The translations under genes were made by a program, and so were the position numbers. A stretch of 9,127 nucleotides of DNA, from the NCBI GenBank assembly GCA_028687495.1, contig JAQUAA010000024.1:1-9127 (forward strand), written 5' to 3'. Under the pieces are notes generated by a model. The model was not told the origin of the DNA. It was given only the letters and a program-made list of their open reading frames with translations, and did not search any database. Positions 1-5,824 of the stretch are shown here, one piece after another. This stretch comes from Minisyncoccota bacterium (GTDB lineage Bacteria; Patescibacteriota; Minisyncoccia; Minisyncoccales; RBG-13-42-11). Numbering within the stretch: the stretch's first letter is position 1; each line of letters starts with the position of its first letter.

Positions 1-792
1 TCTGTGACCGTCAAAATGATATTTCCCCTCTTCCGGGAAAAACTCAATCGTATATAAAAACTTTTGAGGATTTTTTGTTTTAATCGCCCCGATAATCTCT
101 TTATAGTTAACCTCCGTGTCGAAAACGTTTGCTTCCCGGCCGATTTTCTGGGGCGAGTGGCTGTCGCTGTTGGAAATCAAGGCAATTTTGTCCAAAGAAG
201 AAAGTTGCCAATTCATCGGCGGATCCGAAGACAAACCGGTTTCGATGGCAAAAATATATTTTGAATATTCGTCAAAACATTCTTCAATCGAGTCAAAACC
301 AGACTTTGAGCCGAAAATGGCGAACCAAGGCGTCCAAGCGTGAGCCGGCACAACCAAACAGTCTTCCGAAGCACTTAAAACGATCTTCAGTAATTCTTTG
401 GCATCCAGGCCCAAAATCGGCCTGCCGTCTGATTTTAAATTACCGATCCAACCTAATTGGGCATTGATTTTTTCCGTCGCCTCAAAAGAGGGAGAGAAAA
501 TTATAATATGAATTTTTCTCACCCTGTTATTTTTCGAATAAATGCAGCTGATTTCGTTGGTAAGGATGAAACGCGTGCCACCGTCCTGTTTTTTCAACTT
601 AAACAAACCGGTCTCAGCCGGCTCCAGTTTTTCTTTAAGAGATTTGAACCATTCGGGATGCGAAAAATCACCCGTACCCAATACTTTAATCCCCTTGATC
701 TTCGCCCATTTATCAAGATTCTCCAAATCCATGTTCGGGGAAGTCGCCCGAGAGTATTTTGAATGTAGGTGGAAATCGGCAATGAATTTCAT
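1..792 (-). CDS. EndoQ-like PHP-domain DNA endonuclease (C-terminus missing)
   Basis: This is the N-terminal 264 residues of a protein resembling endonuclease Q (EndoQ), often annotated as a PHP-domain or 'UvrD helicase' protein. EndoQ nicks DNA 5' of deaminated bases (uracil, hypoxanthine) and abasic sites. The translation opens with the PHP metal motif DFHLHS (residues 6-11). It continues with GTGDFSHPEW (about 40-48), TNEISCIYS (79-87), PAHAWTPWF (149-157) and SNSDSHSP (207-214), all placed as metal-binding His/Asp motifs of this family. The frame is open to the edge and ends in GKYHFDGHR, which in EndoQ precedes a Cys-rich zinc-binding segment. About 140-160 residues should lie outside the window. 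The ATG overlaps the permease stop as ATGA (789-792), which suggests translational coupling. I am confident of the PHP/EndoQ family; activity is inferred from relatives. Confidence 0.85.
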   Translation of the reverse strand, partial: MKFIADFHLHSKYSRATSPNMDLENLDKWAKIKGIKVLGTGDFSHPEWFKSLKEKLEPAETGLFKLKKQDGGTRFILTNEISCIYSKNNRVRKIHIIIFSPSFEATEKINAQLGWIGNLKSDGRPILGLDAKELLKIVLSASEDCLVVPAHAWTPWFAIFGSKSGFDSIEECFDEYSKYIFAIETGLSSDPPMNWQLSSLDKIALISNSDSHSPQKIGREANVFDTEVNYKEIIGAIKTKNPQKFLYTIEFFPEEGKYHFDGHR

Positions 793-1940
793 AGATAAAA
801 ATAAATCTGAGATATTGCTCCTAAAATGAGTATCAGTATTAAAAAGTATAACAAAAACGAAGGGATATTTAAACTGTATTCCGGGGTTCTTTCCCCCAGA
901 ATTTTGGCTTTTTTAAAAATCAGAATGATGATTATTCCTTCAATCGCACCGATAATCGTTCCTACAAAACCGATGGTGGTAATGAAACTGCGCAAACCCA
1001 GAAAATACAAAAGGAAAGGCACCCCGCAAGAAATCAAGAAAGAGAGGTTTTTCGAAAACTTTAAATCATAAATGAATGTATTCCTCAAATAAAGGCCCAG
1101 AACCAAAAAGGAATCGGCCAGAGTAATGACGCCAGCCAAGGCACCAAAGAAAATAATTTTCTCTCCCAAAAATGGCAGCAAGCCAGAAAGAGTATCGAAA
1201 GAAGTAACTTTTCCGCTCACCCCGAGAACCGCCATAATAAAACAAAAATAAAGAAAAAGAATAATTATCGTCGATAAAATTATTACTTTTTTCGTATTCT
1301 TTTTTTCTTCAGGAGTCTTGAATATTTCAATCATCTCCGGGATAGCCGACCAGCCGATCAAAGAAAACAAAATTACTCCGTATGGTAAAAAAATAGATGC
1401 TGAAGGATTAATGAGGGCGAAATTCGAGAGATCGAATTTGGGCAGGCAAAAACCGATGATGACGAAGATTACCAGAAAAAAAAGAATATTTGTGAAAATT
1501 TCAGCCGGAGCGATCGTTTTAATGCCGCGAAAAATAAAAAAGGACAAAACTATCCAAAAAACGAAAGCAAGTTGAAAAGAAGAAAAATTCCCCAGAGATG
1601 AAAATAATATTTTTAGAAAATCTCCCGCTAAAATAATATAGGCCAGAAGGGCGCCGGTTATTCCCACGATGACCGAAACGCCAGTTAATATCTTTTCCTT
1701 TTTACCTAAATATTTTTGAACTAAACCCGGCAGACGGCATTTTCCTTCCGTCCTCAGAATCACCTCCCCAAAGAACAAATGGATCAAGAGGACTGCTCCT
1801 CCCAAGATCAGAAAATAAAAAAGACCGGGGACTATCCCGCTTCTGGAAACGACGTAAGGGAGACCGAAAATTCCTGCGCCAACTACAGTCCCTATTAAAA
1901 CCGAAGGACCGAGGAAAAAAATCTTATTGACTTTTTGCAT
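789..1940 (-). CDS. Aromatic-type amino-acid permease (APC superfamily)
   Basis: A 383-residue polytopic membrane protein with about 11 hydrophobic segments. Its N-terminal GTVVGAGIFGLPYV (17-30) is the glycine-rich broken first helix typical of the APC superfamily, closest in style to the tryptophan/tyrosine permease branch (HAAAP). Members are secondary transporters that move amino acids with a cation across the cytoplasmic membrane. The substrate cannot be read from the sequence. A second conserved-looking helix region (PYGVILFSLIGWSAIPEM, 186-203) resembles TM6 of the fold. Length matches the family (about 380-420). The ATG start lies 6 bases after the mgtC-like stop and has only a weak purine-rich stretch upstream. 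The TGA stop overlaps the start of the EndoQ gene. A permease suits an organism that scavenges amino acids, but that is inference. Confidence 0.85.
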   Translation of the reverse strand: MQKVNKIFFLGPSVLIGTVVGAGIFGLPYVVSRSGIVPGLFYFLILGGAVLLIHLFFGEVILRTEGKCRLPGLVQKYLGKKEKILTGVSVIVGITGALLAYIILAGDFLKILFSSLGNFSSFQLAFVFWIVLSFFIFRGIKTIAPAEIFTNILFFLVIFVIIGFCLPKFDLSNFALINPSASIFLPYGVILFSLIGWSAIPEMIEIFKTPEEKKNTKKVIILSTIIILFLYFCFIMAVLGVSGKVTSFDTLSGLLPFLGEKIIFFGALAGVITLADSFLVLGLYLRNTFIYDLKFSKNLSFLISCGVPFLLYFLGLRSFITTIGFVGTIIGAIEGIIIILIFKKAKILGERTPEYSLNIPSFLLYFLILILILGAISQIYFYL

Positions 1941-1946
1941 TTTTAT

Positions 1947-2381
1947 TTATTGTTTTTCTTTTCTAAAGAATTTTTCCTCCAACAAACCCAAGCCGAAAAA
2001 GATTATTAAAATCAAAAAGGTTGTCCAGACGGCCAACAGATAAAATTGGCTTCCGACGGCCATGCCCATGGCGGCTGTCACCCAGAGTCCGGCCGCAGTC
2101 GTCAGTCCTTTAACCGTATTATCTCCCCGGAAAATGGCTCCGGCCCCGATAAAGCCCATACCCACGGCTATGGCTATGATTATCGGAGAAGGATCAACGA
2201 TATTGGATTCAGCCAGAAGCAGTGCGATGACGGTAAAGAGACATGAACCCAAAGCAACCAAACTGTAGGTCTGAAGACCGGCTTCTTTGCCCTTATGTTC
2301 TCTTTCCAGGCCGATTAAACCACCCAAAAGGCCAGCCAAGAACAGCTGAAAGACGAATTGATAATTATCGAAAAAAATCAT
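1947..2381 (-). CDS. MgtC/SapB-family membrane protein
   Basis: A 144-residue membrane protein with about five hydrophobic segments (about 8-25, 38-57, 66-84, 93-110, 113-134). It carries the hallmark MgtC family stretches GGLIGLERE (20-28), GMGFIGAGAIFR (74-85) and VKGLTTAAGLWVTAAMG (90-106). In pathogens such as Salmonella, MgtC helps survival in low magnesium and acts on the F1Fo ATP synthase. Most family members are uncharacterised. This one is the short form: it stops after the membrane domain and lacks the C-terminal cytoplasmic ACT-like domain of the roughly 230-residue Salmonella protein. It lies 2 bases after the EF-Tu-like gene and 6 bases before the permease, so it is almost certainly co-transcribed. 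No magnesium-responsive leader was recognised upstream. Confidence 0.9.
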   Translation of the reverse strand: MIFFDNYQFVFQLFLAGLLGGLIGLEREHKGKEAGLQTYSLVALGSCLFTVIALLLAESNIVDPSPIIIAIAVGMGFIGAGAIFRGDNTVKGLTTAAGLWVTAAMGMAVGSQFYLLAVWTTFLILIIFFGLGLLEEKFFRKEKQ

Positions 2382-2383
2382 TT

Positions 2384-2644
2384 TTAAACTTTGTATACCT
2401 TATAACCTTCTCTGACTTTTTGATCTACTTTTAAACCGATGGATTCACCCTTTTTGGCTTCATCTACCTTTTGATGCTCGGCTTCCATAGAAACGACTTC
2501 CTGGTTGAAATCAGTTTCTCCGCCGACAATTCTGATCGTATCTCCAACCTTAAGCTTGTCAGAAAGCTTGATTACGGCTACGCTGATGTTTCCGAAATAA
2601 TGGGTGATTTCCCCTATTAATTTTCCTTCGATTTCTTCAGCCAT
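2384..2644 (-). CDS. Stand-alone EF-Tu domain-2-like protein (translation elongation factor-like)
   Basis: An 86-residue soluble protein that looks like an isolated beta-barrel domain 2 of translational GTPases. It has the pattern EGKLIGEITHYF...AVIKLSDKLKVGDTIRIVGG (about 6-41), then a charged stretch ending GESIGLKVDQKVREGYKVYKV (66-86). There is no GTP-binding domain, so it cannot be an elongation factor by itself. Similar small proteins are annotated 'translation elongation factor-like protein' in CPR bacteria and archaea, and a related barrel ends some U32 peptidases. Its role is unknown to me; binding to RNA, a ribosome or a partner protein is possible. The ATG has no visible Shine-Dalgarno sequence (A/T-only upstream). 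It sits 26 bases after the LOG-like gene and 2 bases before the mgtC-like gene. Confidence 0.75.
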   Translation of the reverse strand: MAEEIEGKLIGEITHYFGNISVAVIKLSDKLKVGDTIRIVGGETDFNQEVVSMEAEHQKVDEAKKGESIGLKVDQKVREGYKVYKV

Positions 2645-2670
2645 AAATAATATTTTATTAAAAATTAAAT

Positions 2671-3258
2671 TTATTTGCCGACCTTTACGTGGTTTGATTT
2701 TTTCTCTTTTTTAATTTGTTCAATTAATTTTCTCACCAATTCTTTAGGATCTTTTTCATAGATTATTTTTTTCACCCCTCGATATGGCCCAGTGGCGATT
2801 TCCCTTATCTTATCAGCCGTCCCTCCTGTTCCTTCAAGAACTCCGATTGGTTTTTGAATTTCGAAAGCAGTGGCAAATTCATGCAAAGTTCCCATTCTTC
2901 CGCAGATGATTATTACGCCGTCCGCTGATTTGGTCATGATCACATTCCTGCCCGCATAATCAGCTCCAGTATAAATCATGACATCAAAGGGCTCGAGAGG
3001 CAGTCGGTAAGTTTCCAAATGTGCTTTCTCCGAAGTGGCTGGGGAAAAACCGATATTAAATCCACCCCCTTCCTCGCAGCCCAAAGCGGCGAAATAAGGA
3101 ACGCCGGTAGTCGCTCCGGTAACCAGATTGCATTTTTGACGGGCAATTTCCCGGCCAATCTCCTTGGCAAGATTTTCGATACCTTTACAACAATGATTTA
3201 TTTCCGCAGCTCCGGAAACGACAATTTCAAATCTTTCTTTTTTTGCTTGGTTTTTCAT
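2671..3258 (-). CDS. LOG-like Rossmann-fold nucleotide-binding protein (SLOG superfamily)
   Basis: A 195-residue cytoplasmic protein of the LOG/SLOG superfamily (the 'TIGR00725' type). Visible landmarks are an early strand and glycine turn, IVVSGAAE (12-19), then LVTGATTGVPYFAA (45-58), and GADYAGRNVIMTKSADGVIIICGRMGTLHEF (98-128). GRMGTLHEF corresponds to the nucleotide-binding PGGxGTxxE motif of LOG and lysine-decarboxylase-like proteins. True LOG enzymes release cytokinin bases from nucleotides; in bacteria the family also includes nucleotide-processing or ligand-sensing proteins. I would not assign a substrate here. I chose the ATG at 3258 because the upstream GTG at 3279 adds only MLRWNCY, which looks like translated promoter or leader. 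This is the first gene of the left-hand gene string. Confidence 0.75.
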   Translation of the reverse strand: MKNQAKKERFEIVVSGAAEINHCCKGIENLAKEIGREIARQKCNLVTGATTGVPYFAALGCEEGGGFNIGFSPATSEKAHLETYRLPLEPFDVMIYTGADYAGRNVIMTKSADGVIIICGRMGTLHEFATAFEIQKPIGVLEGTGGTADKIREIATGPYRGVKKIIYEKDPKELVRKLIEQIKKEKKSNHVKVGK

Positions 3259-3269
3259 ATAACAATTCC

Positions 3270-3278
3270 ATCTTAACA
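3270..3278 (-). promoter_or_regulatory. Possible extended -10 promoter for the left-hand operon
   Basis: On the minus strand, TGTTAAGAT reads as an extended -10 element (TGn plus a hexamer with 4 of 6 consensus bases), just past the terminator of the upstream RNA. A start about 7 bases downstream would fall near 3263 and leave a 5' leader of about 5 bases before the ATG at 3258, so the mRNA would be nearly leaderless. The -35 region is only a T-rich remnant of the terminator tract. The site is weak; read-through from the structured RNA is the alternative. Confidence 0.3.
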
Positions 3279-3293
3279 CAATTTATGGAGACT

Positions 3294-3314
3294 AAAAATC
3301 CCGCCTCTGGCGGG
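3294..3314 (-). terminator. Intrinsic terminator of the structured RNA
   Basis: The minus strand reads CCCGCC-AGA-GGCGGG (3314 to 3300), a 6-bp all-GC stem with a 3-base loop, followed at once by ATTTTT (3299 to 3294). The U-tract lies only on the minus-strand side, which fixes the direction. It lies 7 bases after the closing stem of the structured RNA and does not overlap its pairing partners. It therefore looks like a constitutive terminator and not a riboswitch expression platform. Confidence 0.75.
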
Positions 3315-3453
3315 AACTTTAGCGAGGGGGTAATAGCTTCAAATGAACTTGATGTCTACTTAAGTCAAGTTTGGACAATAAACCTGGCAGCTACTTTTAT
3401 CTCCTTCATTAAAAACTATCTGTCCTTTGAGCATAAAGCTCGCACCCCCTCGC
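3294..3453 (-). ncRNA. Unidentified structured RNA, three-way junction closed by a 10-bp stem
   Basis: About 160 nt on the minus strand, bounded by a promoter and an intrinsic terminator. P1 is a perfect 10-bp stem, GCGAGGGGGT (3453-3444) with ACCCCCTCGC (3331-3322). P2 pairs GCTCAAA (3432-3426) with TTTGAAGC (3343-3336), leaving one bulged A. Inside P2 lie two adjacent hairpins: P3, GGACA (3425-3421) with TGTCC (3377-3373), and P4, AACTTGA (3371-3365) with TCAAGTT (3352-3346). P3 can extend through GTTTTTA/TAAAAGT (3416-3410 with 3399-3393), with a loop containing GAAGGAG. No start codon with a long open frame fits, and nothing resembles 5S, SRP, tmRNA, RNase P or a riboswitch core that I know. 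It might be a divergent 6S-like or lineage-specific RNA, or a leader for the downstream operon. The structure and boundaries are seen in the sequence; the function is unknown. Confidence 0.65.
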
Positions 3454-3457
3454 ATAT

Positions 3458-3486
3458 AATTTATCTGGATTAAAAATTTTTGTCAA
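3458..3486 (-). promoter_or_regulatory. Sigma70-type promoter for the structured RNA
   Basis: The minus strand has a perfect -35 TTGACA (3486-3481), a 17-base A/T-rich spacer, and the -10 hexamer TAAATT (3463-3458; 4 of 6 consensus bases including the key second A and last T). The predicted start at about 3451-3453 coincides with the first bases of the 10-bp closing stem of the RNA. Alternative -10 readings a few bases downstream (TTATAT) would move the start only slightly. Confidence 0.65.
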
Positions 3487-3520
3487 TTTTTAGTTTATCC
3501 ACTGATTTTCCACAATCCTG

Positions 3521-3592
3521 TGCCCCTACTCTGAATCGAACAGAGATCCCAACCTCCGGAGGGTCGTGCTTTATCCGTTAAGCTATAGGGGC
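3521..3592 (-). tRNA. tRNA-Arg (anticodon CCG)
   Basis: A 72-nt cloverleaf on the minus strand. The acceptor stem GCCCCTA pairs with TAGGGGC, with discriminator A at 3521. The D arm is GCTT/AAGC, the anticodon stem CGACC/GGTTG with loop CTCCGGA (anticodon CCG, reading CGG), the variable loop GGAT, and the T arm CTCTG-TTCGATT-CAGAG. CCA is not encoded; the genome continues CAGG after the discriminator. Nucleotides 1-10 of the tRNA overlap the last codons and stop of the methyltransferase gene, with TAG forming tRNA positions 8-10. No separate promoter is evident, so it may be transcribed from within, or together with, the methyltransferase gene. Confidence 0.95.
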
Positions 3593-4278
3593 TTTTGGGC
3601 GACTAAAAACGTATTCCGACGATTACCTCTTTCATTCCTGATGATCCCGGTTTCTTTTATTTTAAAATTAACTTTTTCAGCCAGACCCGTTAATTCTTTC
3701 TTGGTAAAATAATGATAGTATCTTACGGTTTTTTTTCCCCATGGTTCTAAGAAGTCTCCGAAATCCAATTTTGAACCGAATAACTTCAAAACGAGAAATT
3801 TTAAAAAAATGAAAAACTCTTTCAATTCCCGGAAATTCCAAACGGTCAGAAATAATACGCCACCGGGCCTCAAAACTCTTCTCGCCTCTTTGAAAAACTG
3901 AGACCGAAGCCCTTTAGACGGTATATGATGCAAAACAGCGATACTGACAATCTTATCGAAAAAATCATCAGGAAATGGTAAATTTAAAGCATCTGCTACC
4001 TTGAAATCGGCTTCCGGATATTTGTTTTTGGCGATGTTAATTAATTTTTCAGAGCTGTCTACGCCGGAATAATTAACTCTTTTTTCTTTCAAATATTCGA
4101 AATAACGGCCGTTGCCGCATCCCAAATCCAGGACTCTTTCTCCGGGAAAAAAATATTTGTCGAGCAAAGACTGAGTTTCCGGCCAAATTGAGCTGCGAGT
4201 CGTCGAAAAATCATCGGCAATCAGGTTGTAATCATTCCTCGTTTTCTCCAATAAATATTTTGCGTAATTCTGATCCAT
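3583..4278 (-). CDS. Trm9-like SAM-dependent methyltransferase, candidate tRNA wobble-uridine mcm5 methylase
   Basis: A 231-residue class I methyltransferase. SAM motif I is VLDLGCGNGRY (49-59); the acidic strand-2 end is GVDSSEKLI (72-80); motif IV/post region is IAVLHHIPS (113-121); ARRVLRPGGVLFLTVW (132-147) follows. Features pointing to Trm9/ALKBH8 rather than a generic methylase are the N-terminal YNLIADDFSTTRSSIWP (17-33), resembling the Trm9 'YdxIAxxFSxTRxxxWP' stretch, and the FLEPW...RYYHYFTKKEL segment (177-196). Trm9 methylates cm5U34 in tRNA to mcm5U34, and cm5U is the product of Elp3, encoded next door. I chose the ATG at 4278 over the TTG at 4326, which would run 50 bases into elp3 without adding family sequence. 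The stop codon lies inside tRNA-Arg. The assignment is homology by eye; UbiE/other small-molecule methylases are the alternative. Confidence 0.7.
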   Translation of the reverse strand: MDQNYAKYLLEKTRNDYNLIADDFSTTRSSIWPETQSLLDKYFFPGERVLDLGCGNGRYFEYLKEKRVNYSGVDSSEKLINIAKNKYPEADFKVADALNLPFPDDFFDKIVSIAVLHHIPSKGLRSQFFKEARRVLRPGGVLFLTVWNFRELKEFFIFLKFLVLKLFGSKLDFGDFLEPWGKKTVRYYHYFTKKELTGLAEKVNFKIKETGIIRNERGNRRNTFLVAQKPL

Positions 4279-5824
4279 GAATATTTTGGAAAATACAATC
4301 GTAGAATTATCAAGGGGCGGAATCAAAGATTCCGAGGATTTGGCTGTGTTGAAGAGAAGGATGGCAAAAAAATACCGACTCCCCTGTCCGGATAATATTT
4401 CTCTACTGAAAACTTATCACGAGATGGTTAAAAATAAAAGGATGAAAAAATCGGAAAAGATCGAAAGCTTGCTCAGAACAAGGCCGATCCGTTCCCTTTC
4501 CGGCATCGTCAATATTTCAGTGCTTACCAAGCCTTATCCCTGTCCCGGAAGATGTCTTTATTGCCCGATTGAAAAAGGCATCCCGAAAAGTTATGTTTCC
4601 GGAGAACCAGCAGTAGAAAGGGCAAAAAAATTGAATTACGATCCTTATCAACAGACAAAGAGGAGAATTGAAATGTTGAACTTTGAGGGACATCCTACCG
4701 ATAAAATTGAATTAAGAGTAGTCGGGGGAACCTGGAGTTATTATCCCAAATCCTACCAAAATTGGTTCGTTAAAAGATGTTTTGATGCCTGCAATGAGAA
4801 AAAGAGTAAAGATATAAAAGAGTCTCAAAAAATAAACGAGGGGGCTGACCATCGGATGGTCGGTTTATCGATTGAAACAAGGCCTGATTTCATAAACGAA
4901 AAAGAGATTAAACGGCTGAGGGAATTGGGCGTAACAATGGTAGAACTCGGCGTCCAATCAATCTATGACAACGTTTTGAAGAAAAACTTGCGCGGACACG
5001 GAATAAAAGAAACGATAGCGGCGACAAAACTTTTAAAAGATGCCGGCTTCAAGGTTTTATATCAAATGATGCCTAATTTGCCGGGTTCGAATCAGAAGAG
5101 GGACGAAAAAATGTTTGAAGAACTTTTCCAAAATGCCGATTTCCAACCGGATCTCCTGAAAATCTATCCCTGTGCTTTGTTAAAAGAAGCTCCTTTGTAC
5201 AAATTATGGAAAAAAGGCGGATATAAACCCTATACGCAATCGCAGTTAATCAAACTTGTCAAATCGATAAAAAAGAGCATTCCTTACTACGTCAGAATCC
5301 AGAGAATAACCAGGGACATCCCTTCTTCGTCCGTGCTGGGGGGAGCAGCCAAGATCTCCAACTTGCGGCAGCTTCTTTCTCAAAAAATAAAAAAAGAAGG
5401 TTGGCAGTGTAAATGCATCAGGTGTCGGGAAGTGAAAGAAAAATATAACCCAAAAGAAAAAGTATGTCTTTTCAGGGAAGATTATCTGGCTTCGGGGGGA
5501 AAAGAAATATTTTTAAGCTTCGAAGACAGAAAAAGAATGAAACTTTACAGTTTGCTCCGGCTTAGAATTACTTCCGGCAGCAAGGCATTTATCAGGGAAG
5601 TTCACACTTACGGCTTTCAACTTCCGATAAACGGAGATTCGTCCTCTCTTATCTCGCCCCAACACAAGGGCCTCGGCAGAAAACTGATGAAAGAAGCTGA
5701 AAGGATAACCAAAAAAGAATTGAACTTAAAAAAAATCGCCGTGATCTCCGGCGTAGGCGTAAGGCCTTATTTCCGCGGCTTGGGATATGAATTGGAAAAT
5801 ACCTACATGGTTAAATCACTTTAA
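4277..5824 (+). CDS. elp3: Elp3, tRNA U34 carboxymethyl-forming radical SAM/acetyltransferase
   Basis: A 515-residue protein with the complete Elp3 architecture. Elp3 uses acetyl-CoA and SAM radical chemistry to put a carboxymethyl group (cm5) on wobble uridine of tRNA. An N-terminal helical tRNA-binding region (about 1-70) leads to SVLTKPYPCPGRCLYCP (81-97), where C89, C93 and C96 form the CX3CX2C cluster for the 4Fe-4S centre. VVGGTWS (148-154) is the SAM-contacting turn. A zinc-type set CKCIRC plus a later Cys (C378, C380, C383, C397) follows. The C-terminal GNAT domain has FIREVHTYG (438-446), PQHKGLGRKLM (461-471) and IAVISGVGVRPYFRGLGYE (487-505). Length is normal. The start gives a proper Elp3 N-terminus. 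It is the only plus-strand gene, divergent from the Trm9-like gene and convergent with DUF763 (9-base overlap). No Shine-Dalgarno sequence is seen. Confidence 0.95.
   Translation: MNILENTIVELSRGGIKDSEDLAVLKRRMAKKYRLPCPDNISLLKTYHEMVKNKRMKKSEKIESLLRTRPIRSLSGIVNISVLTKPYPCPGRCLYCPIEKGIPKSYVSGEPAVERAKKLNYDPYQQTKRRIEMLNFEGHPTDKIELRVVGGTWSYYPKSYQNWFVKRCFDACNEKKSKDIKESQKINEGADHRMVGLSIETRPDFINEKEIKRLRELGVTMVELGVQSIYDNVLKKNLRGHGIKETIAATKLLKDAGFKVLYQMMPNLPGSNQKRDEKMFEELFQNADFQPDLLKIYPCALLKEAPLYKLWKKGGYKPYTQSQLIKLVKSIKKSIPYYVRIQRITRDIPSSSVLGGAAKISNLRQLLSQKIKKEGWQCKCIRCREVKEKYNPKEKVCLFREDYLASGGKEIFLSFEDRKRMKLYSLLRLRITSGSKAFIREVHTYGFQLPINGDSSSLISPQHKGLGRKLMKEAERITKKELNLKKIAVISGVGVRPYFRGLGYELENTYMVKSL

Noticed and set aside
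594..782. 62-codon minus-strand frame inside the EndoQ gene
   Set aside because: It is an out-of-frame shadow of the EndoQ coding sequence.
64..829. Plus-strand open frames across the left edge
   Set aside because: They are antisense to the EndoQ-like frame, which has clear PHP motifs throughout; their translations resemble no protein family.
3259..3279. GTG start at 3279 for the LOG-like protein
   Set aside because: It adds seven residues unlike the family and would overlap the probable promoter; the ATG at 3258 fits better.
3300..3314. CCCGCCTCTGGCGGG as a mobile palindromic repeat
   Set aside because: It occurs once here and is followed by a U-tract in the right place for a terminator, so a terminator explains it; a genome-wide count would be needed to revive the idea.
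3322..3453. Structured RNA as 5S rRNA, 4.5S SRP RNA, tmRNA, M-box, lysine or T-box leader
   Set aside because: The closing stem and three-way junction resemble 5S in outline, but the conserved CCGAAC is absent. The SRP GGAA tetraloop domain, tmRNA tRNA-like ends, the T-box AGGGUGGNACCGCG, and M-box or lysine core sequences were not found.
4279..4326. TTG start at 4326 for the Trm9-like protein
   Set aside because: It would overlap elp3 by 50 bases and the added residues show no family similarity.
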